Counted from the first letter of the stretch, positions 8,878 to 23,495 are shown. The stretch is DNA of 64,000 nucleotides from Prosthecomicrobium pneumaticum (GCF_014199915.1 NZ_JACHOO010000005.1:62001-126000); one strand, 5' to 3'. The notes: generated by a model from the letters alone, not told the origin. Program-made: numbers and translations.

Positions 8878-9303
8878 TCAGCCGCACCAGCCGGCGCGCC
8901 GGCCGCCGTCATAGACGCGGGCATAGCCGGCGCCGACCAGCGCGGTCGATACGTCCGTGCCGTCGGACGCGCGGACATTGGCGAGCACGCGGCCGAAATA
9001 TTTGTCGCCCTCGATCTCGGTCAGCACCACCCGGCCGCCGGCGACGAGCGCGGCGAGCGCCGCGGTGGCCCGCTCCGCCGCGACGCGCTCGCCCGGGCAG
9101 CGGGCGCGCCGCTCCGGCGCGTCGACGCCGCGCAGCCGCACAAGAACCTCGATCTCCTGGCCGATCCAGATCCGCGCCCGGATCGCCAGCGTGTCGCCGT
9201 CGACGACGCGCATCACCTCACCGGCGACCGGACCGGCGAGCCGCTCCTCGGCGGCGGCCGGCAGGGCGAGACAGAGGGGAAGGACGAGGAACAGACGCCG
9301 CAT
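8878..9303 (-). CDS. Secreted thermonuclease-like (SNase) protein
   Basis: A 141-residue protein with a Sec signal peptide (MRRLFLVLPLCLALPAAA) followed by a staphylococcal-nuclease fold. Catalytic motifs are kept: VDGDT, RLRGVDAPE (arginine, aspartate and glutamate of the active site) and GDKYFGR (second arginine). It should act on nucleic acid in the periplasm or outside the cell. Two cysteines, in RARCPGE and GWCG, may form a disulfide. It converges on the DsbA-like gene with one base between the stops. Confidence 0.88.
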   Translation of the reverse strand: MRRLFLVLPLCLALPAAAEERLAGPVAGEVMRVVDGDTLAIRARIWIGQEIEVLVRLRGVDAPERRARCPGERVAAERATAALAALVAGGRVVLTEIEGDKYFGRVLANVRASDGTDVSTALVGAGYARVYDGGRRAGWCG

Positions 9304-9345
9304 GAAACCGCGATCTCGGTGAACCGACAGTGGATCAAGGATATT

Positions 9346-9359
9346 ATTCCTAAAGGAAT
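9346..9359. promoter_or_regulatory. 14-bp perfect palindrome upstream of the nuclease gene
   Basis: ATTCCTAAAGGAAT is a perfect palindrome inside an unusually A+T-rich patch (about 9335-9385), 43 bases upstream of the nuclease start. A regulator binding site is plausible. The 161-base gap 9304-9464 shows nothing else. Confidence 0.35.
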
Positions 9360-9464
9360 TTCATCCTATGTCCAGTATCGCTACGTTGTAGTCGCGGTGA
9401 AAAGCGGCGGGAATTCGGCGGAAAGCGGGAGCCCCCGACGACGCTTCGAAGCAAGGGCGCGACT

Positions 9465-9650
9465 TCAAAAATCCGTCGCGATGCCCTTCACCTCCCAGTC
9501 GCCGAAGCGGACCGGCTCGGGGCCGTCGCGCCCGAGCCTCTCGGGCGGCAATTGCGCGGCCGCGTCGATCGCCGCGCGGCGGGCCTCGGCCTCCGCGAGC
9601 GCGCGCCGGGCGGCGTCGGACAGGGGACGCACGGGCGTTTCGTCGGCCAT
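9465..9650 (-). CDS. DUF1674 protein, SDHAF4-like succinate dehydrogenase assembly factor
   Basis: A 61-residue protein ending in the DUF1674 signature [19 protein letters not shown]. In eukaryotes this family is SDHAF4, which protects flavinated SdhA before complex II assembly; a similar role here is inference. The start at 9650 (MADETPVRP) is preceded by GAGGAG ten bases upstream; an in-frame ATG at 9710 would add 20 residues. Its position divergent from htpX is the usual alphaproteobacterial arrangement. Confidence 0.85.
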   Translation of the reverse strand: MADETPVRPLSDAARRALAEAEARRAAIDAAAQLPPERLGRDGPEPVRFGDWEVKGIATDF

Positions 9651-9766
9651 GCTCTGCGATCTCCTCGGAAGGCGCGAATCCTTGCGGCTTTCCGCGCCGC
9701 TTCCCATCATATAGGGCCGAGGGGCCGGCTCATGCGAGCGCGCCCGAACGAAAGGAACCGACGAGG

Positions 9767-10735
9767 ATGAACACCCTGCGCACGGCCATGCTGCTCGCCG
9801 CCATGACCGCGCTGTTCATGGGGGTGGGCTATCTGATCGGCGGATCGGGCGGCATGACGATCGCCTTCCTGATCGCCGCCGGCATGAACCTCTTCTCCTA
9901 CTGGAACGCCGACAAGATGGTGCTCGCCATGCACCATGCGCGGGAGGTCGACCGCCGCACGGCGCCGGATTATTACGGCATCGTCGAAGAGCTGGCGCGC
10001 CGCGCCGGCCTGCCCATGCCGAAGGTCTATGTGATCGACAACCCGCAGCCGAACGCCTTCGCGACCGGGCGCAACCCGCAGAACGCCGCCGTCGCCGCGA
10101 CCACCGGCCTCCTGCAGGCGCTGTCGCGCGAGGAGGTGGCGGGCGTCATGGCGCACGAACTCGCCCATGTGCAGAACCGCGACACGCTGATCATGACGAT
10201 CACCGCGACGATCGCCGGCGCGATCTCGATGCTCGGCAATTTCGCCTTCTTCTTCGGCGGCAACCGCGACAACAACAATGGCGGCTTCGGCATCGTCGGC
10301 GTGCTCGTCGCGATGATCGTCGCGCCGCTCGCCGCGATGATCGTCCAGATGGCGATCAGCCGGACGCGCGAATATGCCGCCGACCGGCGCGGCGCGGAAA
10401 TCTGCGGCGAGCCGCGCTGGCTCGCCTCGGCGCTCGGCAAGATCGCGCGGGGCGCCGAGCGCATTCCCAACATGGACGCCGAGCGCAGCCCGGCGACGGC
10501 GCACATGTTCATCGTCAACCCGCTTTCCGGCCAGCGCATGGACAACCTCTTCTCCACCCACCCGGCGACCGAGAACCGCATCGCCGCCCTCCTGCGCATG
10601 GACGCGGAGCGCCCGGCGGCGCCCGGCCGCGTCGACCTGCCGGGCGGCTTCGCCCGCCGCGCGTCGGCCGATCGGGCCCCGCGGACCGATGGGCCGTGGG
10701 GCGGCAGCAGCCCGCGCCGGGGACCCTGGGGTTGA
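9767..10735 (+). CDS. htpX: Membrane zinc metalloprotease HtpX
   Basis: A 322-residue M48 family protease that degrades misfolded membrane proteins. Two N-terminal hydrophobic segments (about residues 5-50) precede the zinc site HELAH at residues 130-134; a second pair of helices follows (about 145-200), and the third ligand is in [11 protein letters not shown]. The C-terminal 50 residues are Pro/Gly/Arg-rich and not conserved. GAGG precedes the ATG. Its stop overlaps the probable start of rsmB. Confidence 0.95.
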   Translation: MNTLRTAMLLAAMTALFMGVGYLIGGSGGMTIAFLIAAGMNLFSYWNADKMVLAMHHAREVDRRTAPDYYGIVEELARRAGLPMPKVYVIDNPQPNAFATGRNPQNAAVAATTGLLQALSREEVAGVMAHELAHVQNRDTLIMTITATIAGAISMLGNFAFFFGGNRDNNNGGFGIVGVLVAMIVAPLAAMIVQMAISRTREYAADRRGAEICGEPRWLASALGKIARGAERIPNMDAERSPATAHMFIVNPLSGQRMDNLFSTHPATENRIAALLRMDAERPAAPGRVDLPGGFARRASADRAPRTDGPWGGSSPRRGPWG

Positions 10736-12084
10736 GACCGCGGCCCGCGACCGCCCCGTCGCACGGTCCGGCCGGACGGCGCGCGCCGCCCGGCCTCGCC
10801 GCCCGCGCCGCCGCGACGGCCGCGCTGCGCCGGACGATCGAGGACGGCGAGCCGCCCGACACGATCATCGAGGCGGCGGACGGCCCCTTTGCCGTGCTCG
10901 AGGCGCGCGACCGGGCGCTCGCCCGGGCGATTCTCGGCACGGCGCTCCGCCGCCACGGCCAGATCCGCGATGCGCTCGCCCGCTTCATGAAGGGCCGGCC
11001 GCCGAAGCGGAGCGGCCCCCTCGCCGCCATTCTCGACATCGCCGCGGCGCAGATCCTCTTCATGGACGTGCCCGACCACGCCGCCGTCTCGCTCGCGGTG
11101 ACGCAGGCCGGCGCCGACCGCGACGCGCAGCATTTCCGCCCGCTCGCCAATGCCGTGCTGCGCCGCCTCGCCGAGGCGAAGGAGGAGACCCGCGCCGGGC
11201 AGGACGAGACGGCCCTCGCCGCCCCCGCCTGGCTCGCCAAACGCTGGCGCGCCGCCTATGGCGCCGAGACCGCCGCGGCGATCGCCCGCGCCCATCTCGT
11301 CGAGCCGGCGCTCGACCTCTCGGTGAAGGCCGATCCGGAGGGCTGGGCGGCGCGGCTCGGCGGCATCGTCCTGCCGACCGGCTCGGTGCGGCTCGTCGCG
11401 CACGGGCCGATCGAGGCGCTCGACGGCTATGCCGACGGCGCCTGGTGGGTGCAGGACGCCGCCGCCGCCCTGCCCGCCAGGCTCATCGGCGCCGCCCCCG
11501 GCCAGACGGTCGCCGACCTCTGCGCCGCGCCGGGCGGCAAGACGGCGGCACTCGCGGCCGCCGGCGCACGGGTCACCGCGGTCGACGTGTCGCCCGCCCG
11601 GCTCGACCGGCTCCGCGCCAATCTCGCCCGGCTGCGGCTCGAGGCGGACGTCGTCGCCGCCGACATCGAGACCTGGCGGCCGGACCGGCTCTTCGACGCG
11701 GTGCTCCTCGATGCGCCCTGCACCGCCACCGGCACGATCCGCCGCCATCCCGATGTCGCGCTCCTCAAGCGGGCCGACGACGTCGCGGCGCTCGCCGCGC
11801 TGCAGGCGCGGCTGATCGATGCCGCCGTCGCGCTCCTCGCGCCGGGCGGGACGCTCGTCTATTGCACCTGCTCGCTCGAACCCGAGGAGGGCGAGGCGCA
11901 GGCGCGCGCCGCGCTCGGCCGCCTGCCGCTCGCGCTCGTTCCGGTCGAGCCCGGCGAGATCGGGGATCGCCCTGAATTGATCCGCGACGGCTTCCTGCGC
12001 ACCCTCCCCGCGCATCTGCCGCAGGCGGACGCGCGGCTCGGCGGGCTCGACGGATTTTTCGCCGCGCGCTTCCGGCGGCTCTAG
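10732..12084 (+). CDS. rsmB: 16S rRNA (cytosine-5) methyltransferase RsmB/Sun family
   Basis: An S-adenosylmethionine-dependent RNA m5C methyltransferase. An N-terminal NusB-like domain (about residues 20-150) is followed by the Rossmann methyltransferase domain, with [13 protein letters not shown] for cofactor binding, [15 protein letters not shown] and the catalytic cysteine segment [12 protein letters not shown]. The start is uncertain. TTG at 10732, overlapping the htpX stop as TTGA, gives 450 residues; an ATG at 10696 would overlap htpX by 40 bases. I prefer the coupled TTG. The gene order htpX-rsmB-heparinase-purH is conserved in the order. Confidence 0.9.
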   Translation: MRPRPATAPSHGPAGRRAPPGLAARAAATAALRRTIEDGEPPDTIIEAADGPFAVLEARDRALARAILGTALRRHGQIRDALARFMKGRPPKRSGPLAAILDIAAAQILFMDVPDHAAVSLAVTQAGADRDAQHFRPLANAVLRRLAEAKEETRAGQDETALAAPAWLAKRWRAAYGAETAAAIARAHLVEPALDLSVKADPEGWAARLGGIVLPTGSVRLVAHGPIEALDGYADGAWWVQDAAAALPARLIGAAPGQTVADLCAAPGGKTAALAAAGARVTAVDVSPARLDRLRANLARLRLEADVVAADIETWRPDRLFDAVLLDAPCTATGTIRRHPDVALLKRADDVAALAALQARLIDAAVALLAPGGTLVYCTCSLEPEEGEAQARAALGRLPLALVPVEPGEIGDRPELIRDGFLRTLPAHLPQADARLGGLDGFFAARFRRL

Positions 12085-12182
12085 CGGTTTCAGTTTGCGC
12101 GCCCGGGCGGCTAGATTGCCGGCGGGGCGCATCCTTCCTGATTCGTTTCGCGCGGCCGGGGGCGGGCGCAAGGAGGCGGCGA

Positions 12183-13931
12183 ATGGCACGCGGCGGGGGT
12201 TCCGCATGGAGACGGCAGAGGGGGCTCGCGCTCGCCTCGGCGCTCCGGCGCGCCCGTCTGACGCTGCATGCGAGCCCGTTCTACCGCTGGCGCTATTCCG
12301 GCCAGATGCCGGAACGCCTCCTGATCGCGCCGACCGACCTTCGCACCGCCGACCCGACCATCGCGCACGACATCTATGCCGGCCGCTTCGTCTTCGCCGG
12401 CGAGGTGATCGAGGTGTCGGGCTATTCCGTCTTCGAGATCGAGCCGCCGTCCGACGCCTGGGCGGAGCGGCTGCACGGATTCTCCTGGCTGCGGCACATG
12501 CGCGCCTCCGATCTCGCCCTCTCGCGCGAGAACGCCCGCGCCCTCGTCGACGAATGGATCCGCTTCCACCGCCTGCACGGCCCGATCGCCCATGCGCCCG
12601 AAGTGGCGGCGCGGCGCGTGCTCTCCTGGCTCGCCAACACGCCGCTGATTCTCGACGGCTGCGACCATGATTTCTACCGCCGCTTCATGCGCGCGCTCGT
12701 CCGCCAGATCCGGGCGCTCCGCCGGATCGCGCTCGATGTCGAGCCCGGCCTGCCGCGGCTCCGCGTCAAGATGGCGCTCGTCGCCGCGGCGCTGTCGCTG
12801 TCCGGCGAGGTGCGCTTCGTGCGTCAGGCGACGCGCTGGCTGGAACAGGAGCTCGACCGGCAGATCCTGCCCGATGGCGGCCATGTCGGCCGCAATCCGG
12901 CGGCCGTGCTCGAGACGCTCGTCGACCTCCTGCCGCTCCGCCAGGCCTATACCGCGCGCGGCCAGCAGCCGCCGGCGGCGCTGCTCGGCGCCGTCGACCG
13001 GATGATGCCGATGCTGCGCTTCTTCCGGCTCGGCGATGGTGGCTTCGCCCGCTTCAACGGCATGGGCGAGACCCAGCTCGGCCTGCTCGCCACCGTGCTC
13101 GCCTATGACGACGCCCGCGGCGCGCCGCTGAAGAGCGCGCCGCATTCCGGCTATCAGCGGCTCGAGGCCGGCGAGACGGTGATCCTCGTCGACACCGGCC
13201 CGCCGCCGCCGCCCGCCTATTCGCGCGAGGCGCATGCCGGCTGTCTCTCCTTCGAGATGAGCGCCGGCCGCCAGCCGCTGGTCGTCAATTGCGGCGTGCC
13301 CGGCCCGCTCGCGGTCGAGCTCCGCCGGCTCGCCCGCGCCACCGCGGCGCATTCGACCGCCGCGCTCAACGATTCCTCGTCCTGCCGCTTCGCCCGCGGC
13401 GAGGGCGGCGACCGTCCGATCCTCTCCGGCCCGACCCATGTCGAGATCGAGCGGCGCGAGGACCATGCCGGCATCGTGCTGATCGCCGCGCATGACGGCT
13501 ATGTCGCGCGCTACGGCATCCGCCACGAGCGGCGGCTGATGATGTCGCCCTATGGCGACGTGATCGAGGGGCTCGACGGCTTCACGAGCCCGTCCGGCGG
13601 CACGGCCGGCAAGGGCGGCAAGGACGGCTTCGCGATCCGCTTCCACCTCCACCCGACGGTGCGGGCGAGCCGCGTCAAGGGCGGCAATGCCGTGCTGCTG
13701 GCACTGCCCGACGGCTCGGCCTGGGAATTCCAGACCACCGGCCCGGAAGCGGCGATCGAGGAGAGCATCCAGCTGTCGGACGTGCGCGGCAGCCGGCGCA
13801 GCGAGCAGATCGTCGTCTACGGCCGCGCGCTCCACCAGGCCTCGGTCCGCTGGCGCTTCCGCCGCATCGCCGGCCCCCAGCCGCGGCGGAGCGGGGGCGC
13901 GCGGGAGAACGGGGACGAGCTGCCGCTCTAA
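12183..13931 (+). CDS. Heparinase II/III family protein
   Basis: A 582-residue protein of the heparinase II/III family, which cleaves uronic-acid-containing polysaccharides. An alpha-helical toroid occupies roughly residues 20-310 and a beta-sandwich the rest (from GYQRLEAGETVILVDTG). There is no obvious signal peptide despite the polysaccharide-lyase relationship, as in other alphaproteobacterial copies at this locus. The natural substrate is unknown. GGAGGCG precedes the ATG. The context between rsmB and purH is standard for the order and gives no functional clue. Confidence 0.88.
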   Translation: MARGGGSAWRRQRGLALASALRRARLTLHASPFYRWRYSGQMPERLLIAPTDLRTADPTIAHDIYAGRFVFAGEVIEVSGYSVFEIEPPSDAWAERLHGFSWLRHMRASDLALSRENARALVDEWIRFHRLHGPIAHAPEVAARRVLSWLANTPLILDGCDHDFYRRFMRALVRQIRALRRIALDVEPGLPRLRVKMALVAAALSLSGEVRFVRQATRWLEQELDRQILPDGGHVGRNPAAVLETLVDLLPLRQAYTARGQQPPAALLGAVDRMMPMLRFFRLGDGGFARFNGMGETQLGLLATVLAYDDARGAPLKSAPHSGYQRLEAGETVILVDTGPPPPPAYSREAHAGCLSFEMSAGRQPLVVNCGVPGPLAVELRRLARATAAHSTAALNDSSSCRFARGEGGDRPILSGPTHVEIERREDHAGIVLIAAHDGYVARYGIRHERRLMMSPYGDVIEGLDGFTSPSGGTAGKGGKDGFAIRFHLHPTVRASRVKGGNAVLLALPDGSAWEFQTTGPEAAIEESIQLSDVRGSRRSEQIVVYGRALHQASVRWRFRRIAGPQPRRSGGARENGDELPL

Positions 13932-14358
13932 TAGGCGGCGTTCCCTTTCACCAGTCTTTGCCCGGCATCGCGGTGCTCCCGACACCCAGTGGCGTGCTGT
14001 TGTCTTCCCGGGATGACGGCAGCGCGCGCAGTACCATCCGGCCTCACGATTATGGATGCCGGCACGGAGGCCGGCATGACGGGTGGAGAGGATGTGGCCG
14101 GCGGGATGGCCGCGCGCCCTTGCCACCCCGCACGACCGTCACCCCGGCCTCCGTGCCAGGGTCCATAATCGGGACGCGGGGTGGCGTGCGCGTCGCCACC
14201 CCGGAGTTCGGCTGTGCCCGCGCACGCCCCGCCGGCCGCCGAGCGAGGCCTCTTTCGAACAGCGGTCGGCACGAGTGTCGGCGCGGCCGCCGGCGACACG
14301 TCCTTCGAGGAGCGGTCGGCGGCCCGATGCGAGCCGGCCCGGCCACGGAGGGAGAAGC
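13932..14358. other. 427-base intergenic region with palindromic repeats
   Basis: I see no credible gene here. The centre holds an inverted repeat pair (listed separately). A CCCGGGATGACGG half-unit sits near 14010, and two near-identical AGCGGTCGGC motifs lie near 14260 and 14310. Short frames in the region are low-complexity and lack ribosome binding sites. Confidence 0.6.
14049..14169. repeat. Pair of 34-base inverted repeats (REP-like)
   Basis: The arm at 14049-14082 begins ATTATGGATGCCGGCACGG and its imperfect reverse complement lies at 14136-14169, 53 bases away. Each arm has an internal GGCC-rich palindrome. This resembles the short palindromic intergenic units common in Hyphomicrobiales. 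Confidence 0.75.
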
Positions 14359-14697
14359 ATGCCGCTCTATCTCGTCAGCATCCATCACCCCGACGATTAC
14401 GACCCCGCCGCCGAGGATGCGGCGATGCACCGGGCGATCGACGATGTGAACGCCGACATGGTCGCCGCCGGCGTGCGGGTGTTCGTCGGCGGATTGCGGC
14501 CGGCGGCGGAGGCGACGGCGCTGCGGGCGCGGCCGGACGGCACGGTGGCGATCGACGACGGCCCCTATCTGCCGACCCGCGAGCATGTCGGCGGCTTCTG
14601 GGTGCTCGATGTCGCCGACCGCGCCGCGGCGCTCGCCTGGGGGCGGCGGGCGGTGCGGGCCTGCCGGGCGCCGGTCGAGGTGCGGCCGTTCTACTGA
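14359..14697 (+). CDS. YciI-related (YCII/DGPF) protein
   Basis: A 112-residue protein of the YciI-related family often found near ECF sigma factors, although none is here. Marks are the N-terminal MPLYLVSIHHPDDYDP, the central GGLRPAAEATALRAR and the DGPYLPTREHVGGFWVLDV core. GGAGGGAG lies just upstream of ATG 14359. The frame is open further upstream through the repeat region, but there is no ribosome binding site there. Function unknown. Confidence 0.85.
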   Translation: MPLYLVSIHHPDDYDPAAEDAAMHRAIDDVNADMVAAGVRVFVGGLRPAAEATALRARPDGTVAIDDGPYLPTREHVGGFWVLDVADRAAALAWGRRAVRACRAPVEVRPFY

Positions 14698-14817
14698 AGG
14701 ACGGGCGCCGAGCCCCGCCCTCCGCGTGACGGGGACGCGGCCGCGACCTTCCGCGTGACCGGATCGGCCGATCGTGCTATCGGCGCGGCCGACCCCCCGC
14801 GTTCTCCCGAGGTTCCC

Positions 14818-16434
<1,617 letters not shown>

Positions 16435-16493
16435 TTCCGCCGGGAAATCGGCGCATTGGTCCGGTCCCCGCTCGGATTTTGGGAGACAAGGCG

Positions 16494-17099
16494 ATGGAGA
16501 AGTTCACCACGCTCGACGGTGTCGCGGCGCCGCTGCCGATCATCAACATCGACACCGACATGATCATCCCGAAGGATTACCTGAAGACGATCAAGCGGAC
16601 CGGGCTCGGCAAGGGCCTCTTCGCCGAGATGCGCTATCGCGAGGACGGCTCGGAGAACCCCGATTTCGTGCTCAACAAGCCGGCCTATCGCAGCGCGACC
16701 ATTCTCGTCGCCGGCGACAATTTCGGCTGCGGCTCGTCGCGCGAGCACGCGCCCTGGGCGCTCGCCGATTACGGCATACGCTGCGTCATCTCGACGAGCT
16801 TCGCCGACATCTTCTACAACAACTGCTTCAACAACGGCATCCTGCCGGCGATCGTCTCGCCCGAGGATCTCGACAAGCTGCTCGACGATGCGGGCCGCGG
16901 CTCGAACGCCCGGCTCGAGGTCGATCTCGAGGCGCAGGTGATCCGCGGGCCGGACGGCGGCTCGGTGCCGTTCCAGATCGACCCGGCGCGGAAGGAGAAG
17001 CTCCTCTCCGGCCTCGACGACATCGGCATCACCATGGTCAAGGACACCCAGATCGCGGCCTATGAGAGCCGCGCGGCGGCCGCGCGCCCCTGGGCCTGA
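16494..17099 (+). CDS. leuD: 3-isopropylmalate dehydratase, small subunit
   Basis: The partner of LeuC in leucine synthesis; 201 residues, the usual length. The swivel-domain motifs are [19 protein letters not shown], the substrate-binding loop [17 protein letters not shown] and [21 protein letters not shown] at 16481-16485 supports the ATG at 16494. It follows purH by 59 bases and may be read with it, and it ends at a strong terminator. leuB does not follow. Confidence 0.96.
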   Translation: MEKFTTLDGVAAPLPIINIDTDMIIPKDYLKTIKRTGLGKGLFAEMRYREDGSENPDFVLNKPAYRSATILVAGDNFGCGSSREHAPWALADYGIRCVISTSFADIFYNNCFNNGILPAIVSPEDLDKLLDDAGRGSNARLEVDLEAQVIRGPDGGSVPFQIDPARKEKLLSGLDDIGITMVKDTQIAAYESRAAAARPWA

Positions 17100-17128
17100 C
17101 CGGCGATCCCGCTTCCCCTTCCCTCGAG

Positions 17129-17154
17129 ACGGCCGCTTCGGCGGCCGTTTTGCT
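17129..17154 (+). terminator. Terminator of leuD
   Basis: ACGGCCGC pairs with GCGGCCGT around a UUCG-type tetraloop, followed by TTTTGCTT. It ends just where the rplU promoter begins. Confidence 0.9.
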
Positions 17155-17181
17155 TGACAGGGGTCGCCGCGCGCCTATAAC
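17154..17181 (+). promoter_or_regulatory. Strong promoter of rplU-rpmA
   Basis: A consensus -35 box, TTGACA (17154-17159), and a -10 box, TATAAC (17176-17181), are 16 bases apart. It leaves an mRNA leader of about 100 bases before rplU. That leader contains a hairpin near 17240-17262 (AGCCGATC with GATCGGGCT), possibly a site for feedback by ribosomal protein. Confidence 0.8.
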
Positions 17182-17286
17182 TGCCGCCGATCGTGGCGCG
17201 GTCCATGGCCGGCGCCATTTTCATTTCCGGAACCCTGACTGAAGAAGCCGATCCTTCGAGATCGGGCTGAACAACTGGATCGAACA

Positions 17287-17604
17287 ATGTTCGCAGTCAT
17301 CAAGTCCGGCGGCAAGCAGTACCGTGTCGCTCAGGACCAAGTCATCGAAGTCGAAAAGCTCGCCGGCGAGGCGGGTGACGCCGTCACCTTCGGCGAAGTT
17401 CTGCTGATCGGCGGCGACGCCGGCACCACCTTCGGCGCCCCGGCGATCGCCGGCGCCTCGGTCGCCGGCACGATCGTCGAGCAGGGGCGCGACGGGAAGA
17501 TTCTCGTCTTCAAGAAGCGCCGCCGCCAGAACTCCAAGCGCAGCCGCGGTCACCGGCAGCATTATACCGCCGTGAAGATCACCGAGATCGTCGCGGGCGC
17601 CTGA
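17287..17604 (+). CDS. rplU: 50S ribosomal protein L21
   Basis: A 105-residue L21 with the family opening MFAVIKSGGKQYRV and the basic RNA-binding segment FKKRRRQNSKRSRGHRQHYT. It binds 23S rRNA. It is the first gene of the rplU-rpmA unit, driven by the consensus promoter upstream. Confidence 0.97.
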   Translation: MFAVIKSGGKQYRVAQDQVIEVEKLAGEAGDAVTFGEVLLIGGDAGTTFGAPAIAGASVAGTIVEQGRDGKILVFKKRRRQNSKRSRGHRQHYTAVKITEIVAGA

Positions 17605-17629
17605 CCGGACCGGCTGAAGGAGAAACGAA

Positions 17630-17899
17630 ATGGCACACAAAAAAGCAGGCGGCTCCTCGCGCAACGGCCGTGATTCGGCCGGCCGACGCCTCGGCGTGAA
17701 GAAGTTCGGCGGCGAGCGCGTCGTCTCGGGCAACATCATCGTCCGCCAGCGCGGCACGAAATGGCACCCCGGTACGGGCGTCGGCCTCGGCGTCGACCAT
17801 ACGATCTTCGCCACGACGGAAGGCGTCGTGGAGTTCCGGCAGAAGGCCAATGGCCGCACCTACGTATCCGTCGCACCGCACGCGGCGGCAGCTGAGTAA
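17630..17899 (+). CDS. rpmA: 50S ribosomal protein L27
   Basis: An 89-residue L27 beginning [16 protein letters not shown], the N-terminal tail that reaches the peptidyl transferase centre. It continues with [12 protein letters not shown] and [17 protein letters not shown] precedes the ATG. A strong terminator follows, so the GNAT genes after it are probably a separate unit or depend on read-through. Confidence 0.97.
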   Translation: MAHKKAGGSSRNGRDSAGRRLGVKKFGGERVVSGNIIVRQRGTKWHPGTGVGLGVDHTIFATTEGVVEFRQKANGRTYVSVAPHAAAAE

Positions 17900-17981
17900 C
17901 CCGGCGTGACGAACACTCTCGCCGGCGTCACATCGACCCGGCGGGACCCGTAAAGGTCAAAGGTCCGCAAGGACCGCGAGA

Positions 17982-18010
17982 GGGGAGATGGGACGCCATC
18001 TCCCCTTTTT
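17982..18010 (+). terminator. Terminator of rplU-rpmA
   Basis: A 10-bp perfect stem (GGGGAGATGG with CCATCTCCCC, loop GACG) is followed by five T. Confidence 0.93.
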
Positions 18011-18034
18011 CGCATGGCCCGACGGGAGCCGATC

Positions 18035-18650
18035 ATGCAGGACGACGGAGCCGCAGCGCTCGACACCGAGGACGAGGAACGATCGATCCTGACGCAGCGG
18101 CTGGCGCTCCGCGCCCCGCAGGCCGGCGATGCCGCCGCCCTCGCCGCGGCGCTCGACAATCCCCGCGTCGCGACGAGCCTCGTCGGTGTGCCCTATCCCT
18201 TCCTGATGAGCGACGCGGAAGCCTTCATCCGCCGCGAGCGGGCGCACCGCAAGGGTCCTGGCGCCTGCTTCCTCGCGATCCGCCGCTCGTGCGGGCATGT
18301 CGTCGGGGCCGGCAGCTACCGGCCGAGCGGCGACCGGCCGGACGGCTATGATCTCACCTTCTGGGTGGCGGAACATTACTGGGGTCGCGGCTATGGCACC
18401 GAGATCGCCCACCGGATCGTCGACGACGCCTTCTCGAACGGTTCGATGGACCGGCTCTGGACGGTGGTCCGTGTCACCAATGGCCGGGCCCGCCGGGTGG
18501 TCGAAAAATGCGGGTTCCAGTTCCGCGGCTCGGGTATGGTCTCCTCGATCGCGACGCGCGGCGCGGTGGCGGTGGAACGCTTCGTGCTGGAACGATCGGT
18601 CTGGACGAGCATCAAAGAGTGGGGCGCGGGCCGTTTCGCCGCGAGCGACG

Positions 18651-18679
<29 letters not shown>
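18035..18679 (+). CDS. GNAT-family N-acetyltransferase
   Basis: A 214-residue GNAT protein of the RimJ/RimL type. It has LTQRLALRAPQAGDAAAL at the start of the fold and the acetyl-CoA loop EHYWGRGYGTEIAHRIV. The acidic C-terminus (DDDDAESDAA) overlaps the next gene. The start at 18035 is preceded by GGGAG at a good distance; an ATG at 18014 is possible. In related genomes one or two such acetyltransferases always sit between rpmA and obgE, so modification of a ribosomal protein is a reasonable but unproven guess. Confidence 0.87.
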
Positions 18680-21396
<2,717 letters not shown>

Positions 21397-21534
21397 ACGG
21401 CCCGTCGGCGTCCCGGGGCGAGGCGCCGACAGGAGTTCCCCCGCCGGGCCAAAGGCTTCCGAGGGCTCGCCAAAGCTGCTATTTCTCCCGATCCGCGAAA
21501 AAGGGGCCGGACAACCGGTCCCGAGGAGAGTGTC

Positions 21535-22845
21535 ATGAGAGCGGCCGCACGGAGCGCAGAGATCCCCGAGATCGAGGCCGATGAATCGCCGGTGGAAGCC
21601 GCGATGGTCGATCTCGGCGCGCGGGCGCGCGGTGCCGCCCGGACGCTGGCGCTCGCCTCCGCCGAGACGAAGGACCGAGCGCTCCGCGCCATGGCCGCAG
21701 CGATCCGCGCCCGGGAGGCCGAGATCCTGGCGGCGAACGCCGCCGATGTCGCCGATGCGCGTGCGGCCGGCGTCGCCGGCTCCTTCCTCGACCGGCTGAC
21801 CCTCGATCCGAAGCGCGTCGCCGCCATGGCCTCGGCGATCGAGGAAATCGCCGCGCTCGACGATCCGGTCGGCAAGGTCACCGAGGAATGGACAAGGCCG
21901 AACGGCCTCGTGATGCAGCGCGCCCGCACGCCGCTCGGCGTGATCGGCGTGATCTATGAGAGCCGGCCGAACGTCACCGCGGATGCCGGCGCGCTCTGCC
22001 TCAAGGCGGGCAATGCGGTGATCCTGCGCGGTGGTTCGGACAGTTTCCGCTCGACCGCGGCGATCCACGGCGCGCTCGTCGCCGGGCTCGAAGAGGCCGG
22101 CCTGCCCCCCGCCGCGATCCAGATCGTGCCGACCCGGGACCGCCGCGCGGTCGGCCTGATGCTCGCCGGCCTCGACGGCGCGATCGACGTGATCGTGCCG
22201 CGCGGCGGCAAGAGCCTCGTCGCGCGCGTGCAGAACGAGGCGCGCGTCCCGGTCTTCGCCCATCTCGACGGCATCGTGCATCTCTATGTCCATGCCGCAG
22301 CGGATCTCGCCATGGCGAAGACGCTCGCCGTCAACGCCAAGATGCGGCGCACCGGCGTCTGCGGCGCGGCCGAGACGCTGCTCGTCGACCGCGCGGTCGT
22401 CGACACCCATCTGAAGCCCGTCGTCGAGGCGCTCATCGCGGCCGGCTGTGCCATCCGCGGCGACGCCGAGACCTGCGGGCGCGTGCCCGAGGCGACGCCG
22501 GCGACGGAGGAAGACTGGCGGACCGAATATCTCGATGCGATCATCGCCGTGAAGGTGGTCGACGGGCTCGACGACGCGATCCATCACATCGAGCGGTACG
22601 GCTCGCACCATACCGACGCGATCGTCACCGAGGACGAGGCGGCGGCCCGCCGCTTCCTCGCCGAGGTCGATTCGGCGATCGTGCTGTGGAACGCCTCGAC
22701 GCAGTTCGCCGATGGCGGCGAGTTCGGCTTCGGCGGCGAGATCGGCATTGCGACCGGCCGCATGCACGCCCGCGGCCCGGTCGGCGTCGAGCAGCTCACC
22801 TCGTTCAATTACCGCGTCCGCGGCACGGGCCAGACCCGGCCGTGA
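21535..22845 (+). CDS. proA: Gamma-glutamyl phosphate reductase
   Basis: The second step of proline synthesis, an NADPH-dependent reductase of the aldehyde dehydrogenase superfamily; 436 residues. The catalytic cysteine is in [38 protein letters not shown] and [20 protein letters not shown] are family signatures. GAGGAG stands before the ATG at 21535. Unlike the other joins in this run, 138 bases separate it from proB. That gap contains a GTCGGCG/CGCCGAC hairpin but no clear promoter. Confidence 0.96.
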   Translation: MRAAARSAEIPEIEADESPVEAAMVDLGARARGAARTLALASAETKDRALRAMAAAIRAREAEILAANAADVADARAAGVAGSFLDRLTLDPKRVAAMASAIEEIAALDDPVGKVTEEWTRPNGLVMQRARTPLGVIGVIYESRPNVTADAGALCLKAGNAVILRGGSDSFRSTAAIHGALVAGLEEAGLPPAAIQIVPTRDRRAVGLMLAGLDGAIDVIVPRGGKSLVARVQNEARVPVFAHLDGIVHLYVHAAADLAMAKTLAVNAKMRRTGVCGAAETLLVDRAVVDTHLKPVVEALIAAGCAIRGDAETCGRVPEATPATEEDWRTEYLDAIIAVKVVDGLDDAIHHIERYGSHHTDAIVTEDEAAARRFLAEVDSAIVLWNASTQFADGGEFGFGGEIGIATGRMHARGPVGVEQLTSFNYRVRGTGQTRP

Positions 22846-23495
22846 CGAAGCCCGCCGGCGCGGCGCCGGCCGCCGTGCCGGCCCGCGCTCTCGCTTTGCC
22901 GAAGGCCTCGCCGGGCCAGCGGATCGGCCTGTTCGGCGGGTCCTTCGATCCGCCGCACGACGGCCATCGCCTGGCGAGCCTCGCGGCGCTCCGCCGGCTG
23001 CGGCTCGACGCGGTGTGGTGGCTCGTCACCCCCGGCAATCCGCTGAAGGCGCGCGCGCCCGCCGATCTCGCCCGCCGGATCGCCGCGGCGGAAGCGCTCG
23101 CCCGCCACCCGCGCATCCGCGTCACCGGCGCGGAAGCGAGCCTCGCCACGCGCTACACCGCCGATACGCTGTCGCGGATCGTCGCCATGCGGCCGGGCGT
23201 GCGCTTCGTCTGGCTGATGGGGGCGGACAATCTCGCCCAGTTTCACCGCTGGCGCGACTGGGGGAAGATCGCCGCGCTGATGCCCGTCGCCGTCTATGAC
23301 CGGCCGGGCAGCACCTTTTCCGCCCCCAATGCGCCGGCGGCGCGCCTGCTCGCGGCCTATCGCGTTCCGGAACGGAGCGCCGCCGCCTTTGCCGGCCGGC
23401 GGCCGCCGGCCTTCATCTTTCTGCACGGGCCGCGCTCGCCGCTGTCCTCGACGGCGCTGCGGGCGACCGAAAAGAGTCCCCGCGCCGCGTCTTGA
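22842..23495 (+). CDS. nadD: Nicotinate-nucleotide adenylyltransferase
   Basis: Makes deamido-NAD from nicotinate mononucleotide and ATP. The 217-residue protein has the nucleotidyltransferase motif [11 protein letters not shown], the [16 protein letters not shown] segment and the C-terminal SSTALR. It starts with GTG at 22842 in a GTGA overlap with proA. The first 25 residues are Ala/Pro-rich and poorly conserved, so an internal start cannot be excluded. Confidence 0.94.
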   Translation: MTKPAGAAPAAVPARALALPKASPGQRIGLFGGSFDPPHDGHRLASLAALRRLRLDAVWWLVTPGNPLKARAPADLARRIAAAEALARHPRIRVTGAEASLATRYTADTLSRIVAMRPGVRFVWLMGADNLAQFHRWRDWGKIAALMPVAVYDRPGSTFSAPNAPAARLLAAYRVPERSAAAFAGRRPPAFIFLHGPRSPLSSTALRATEKSPRAAS

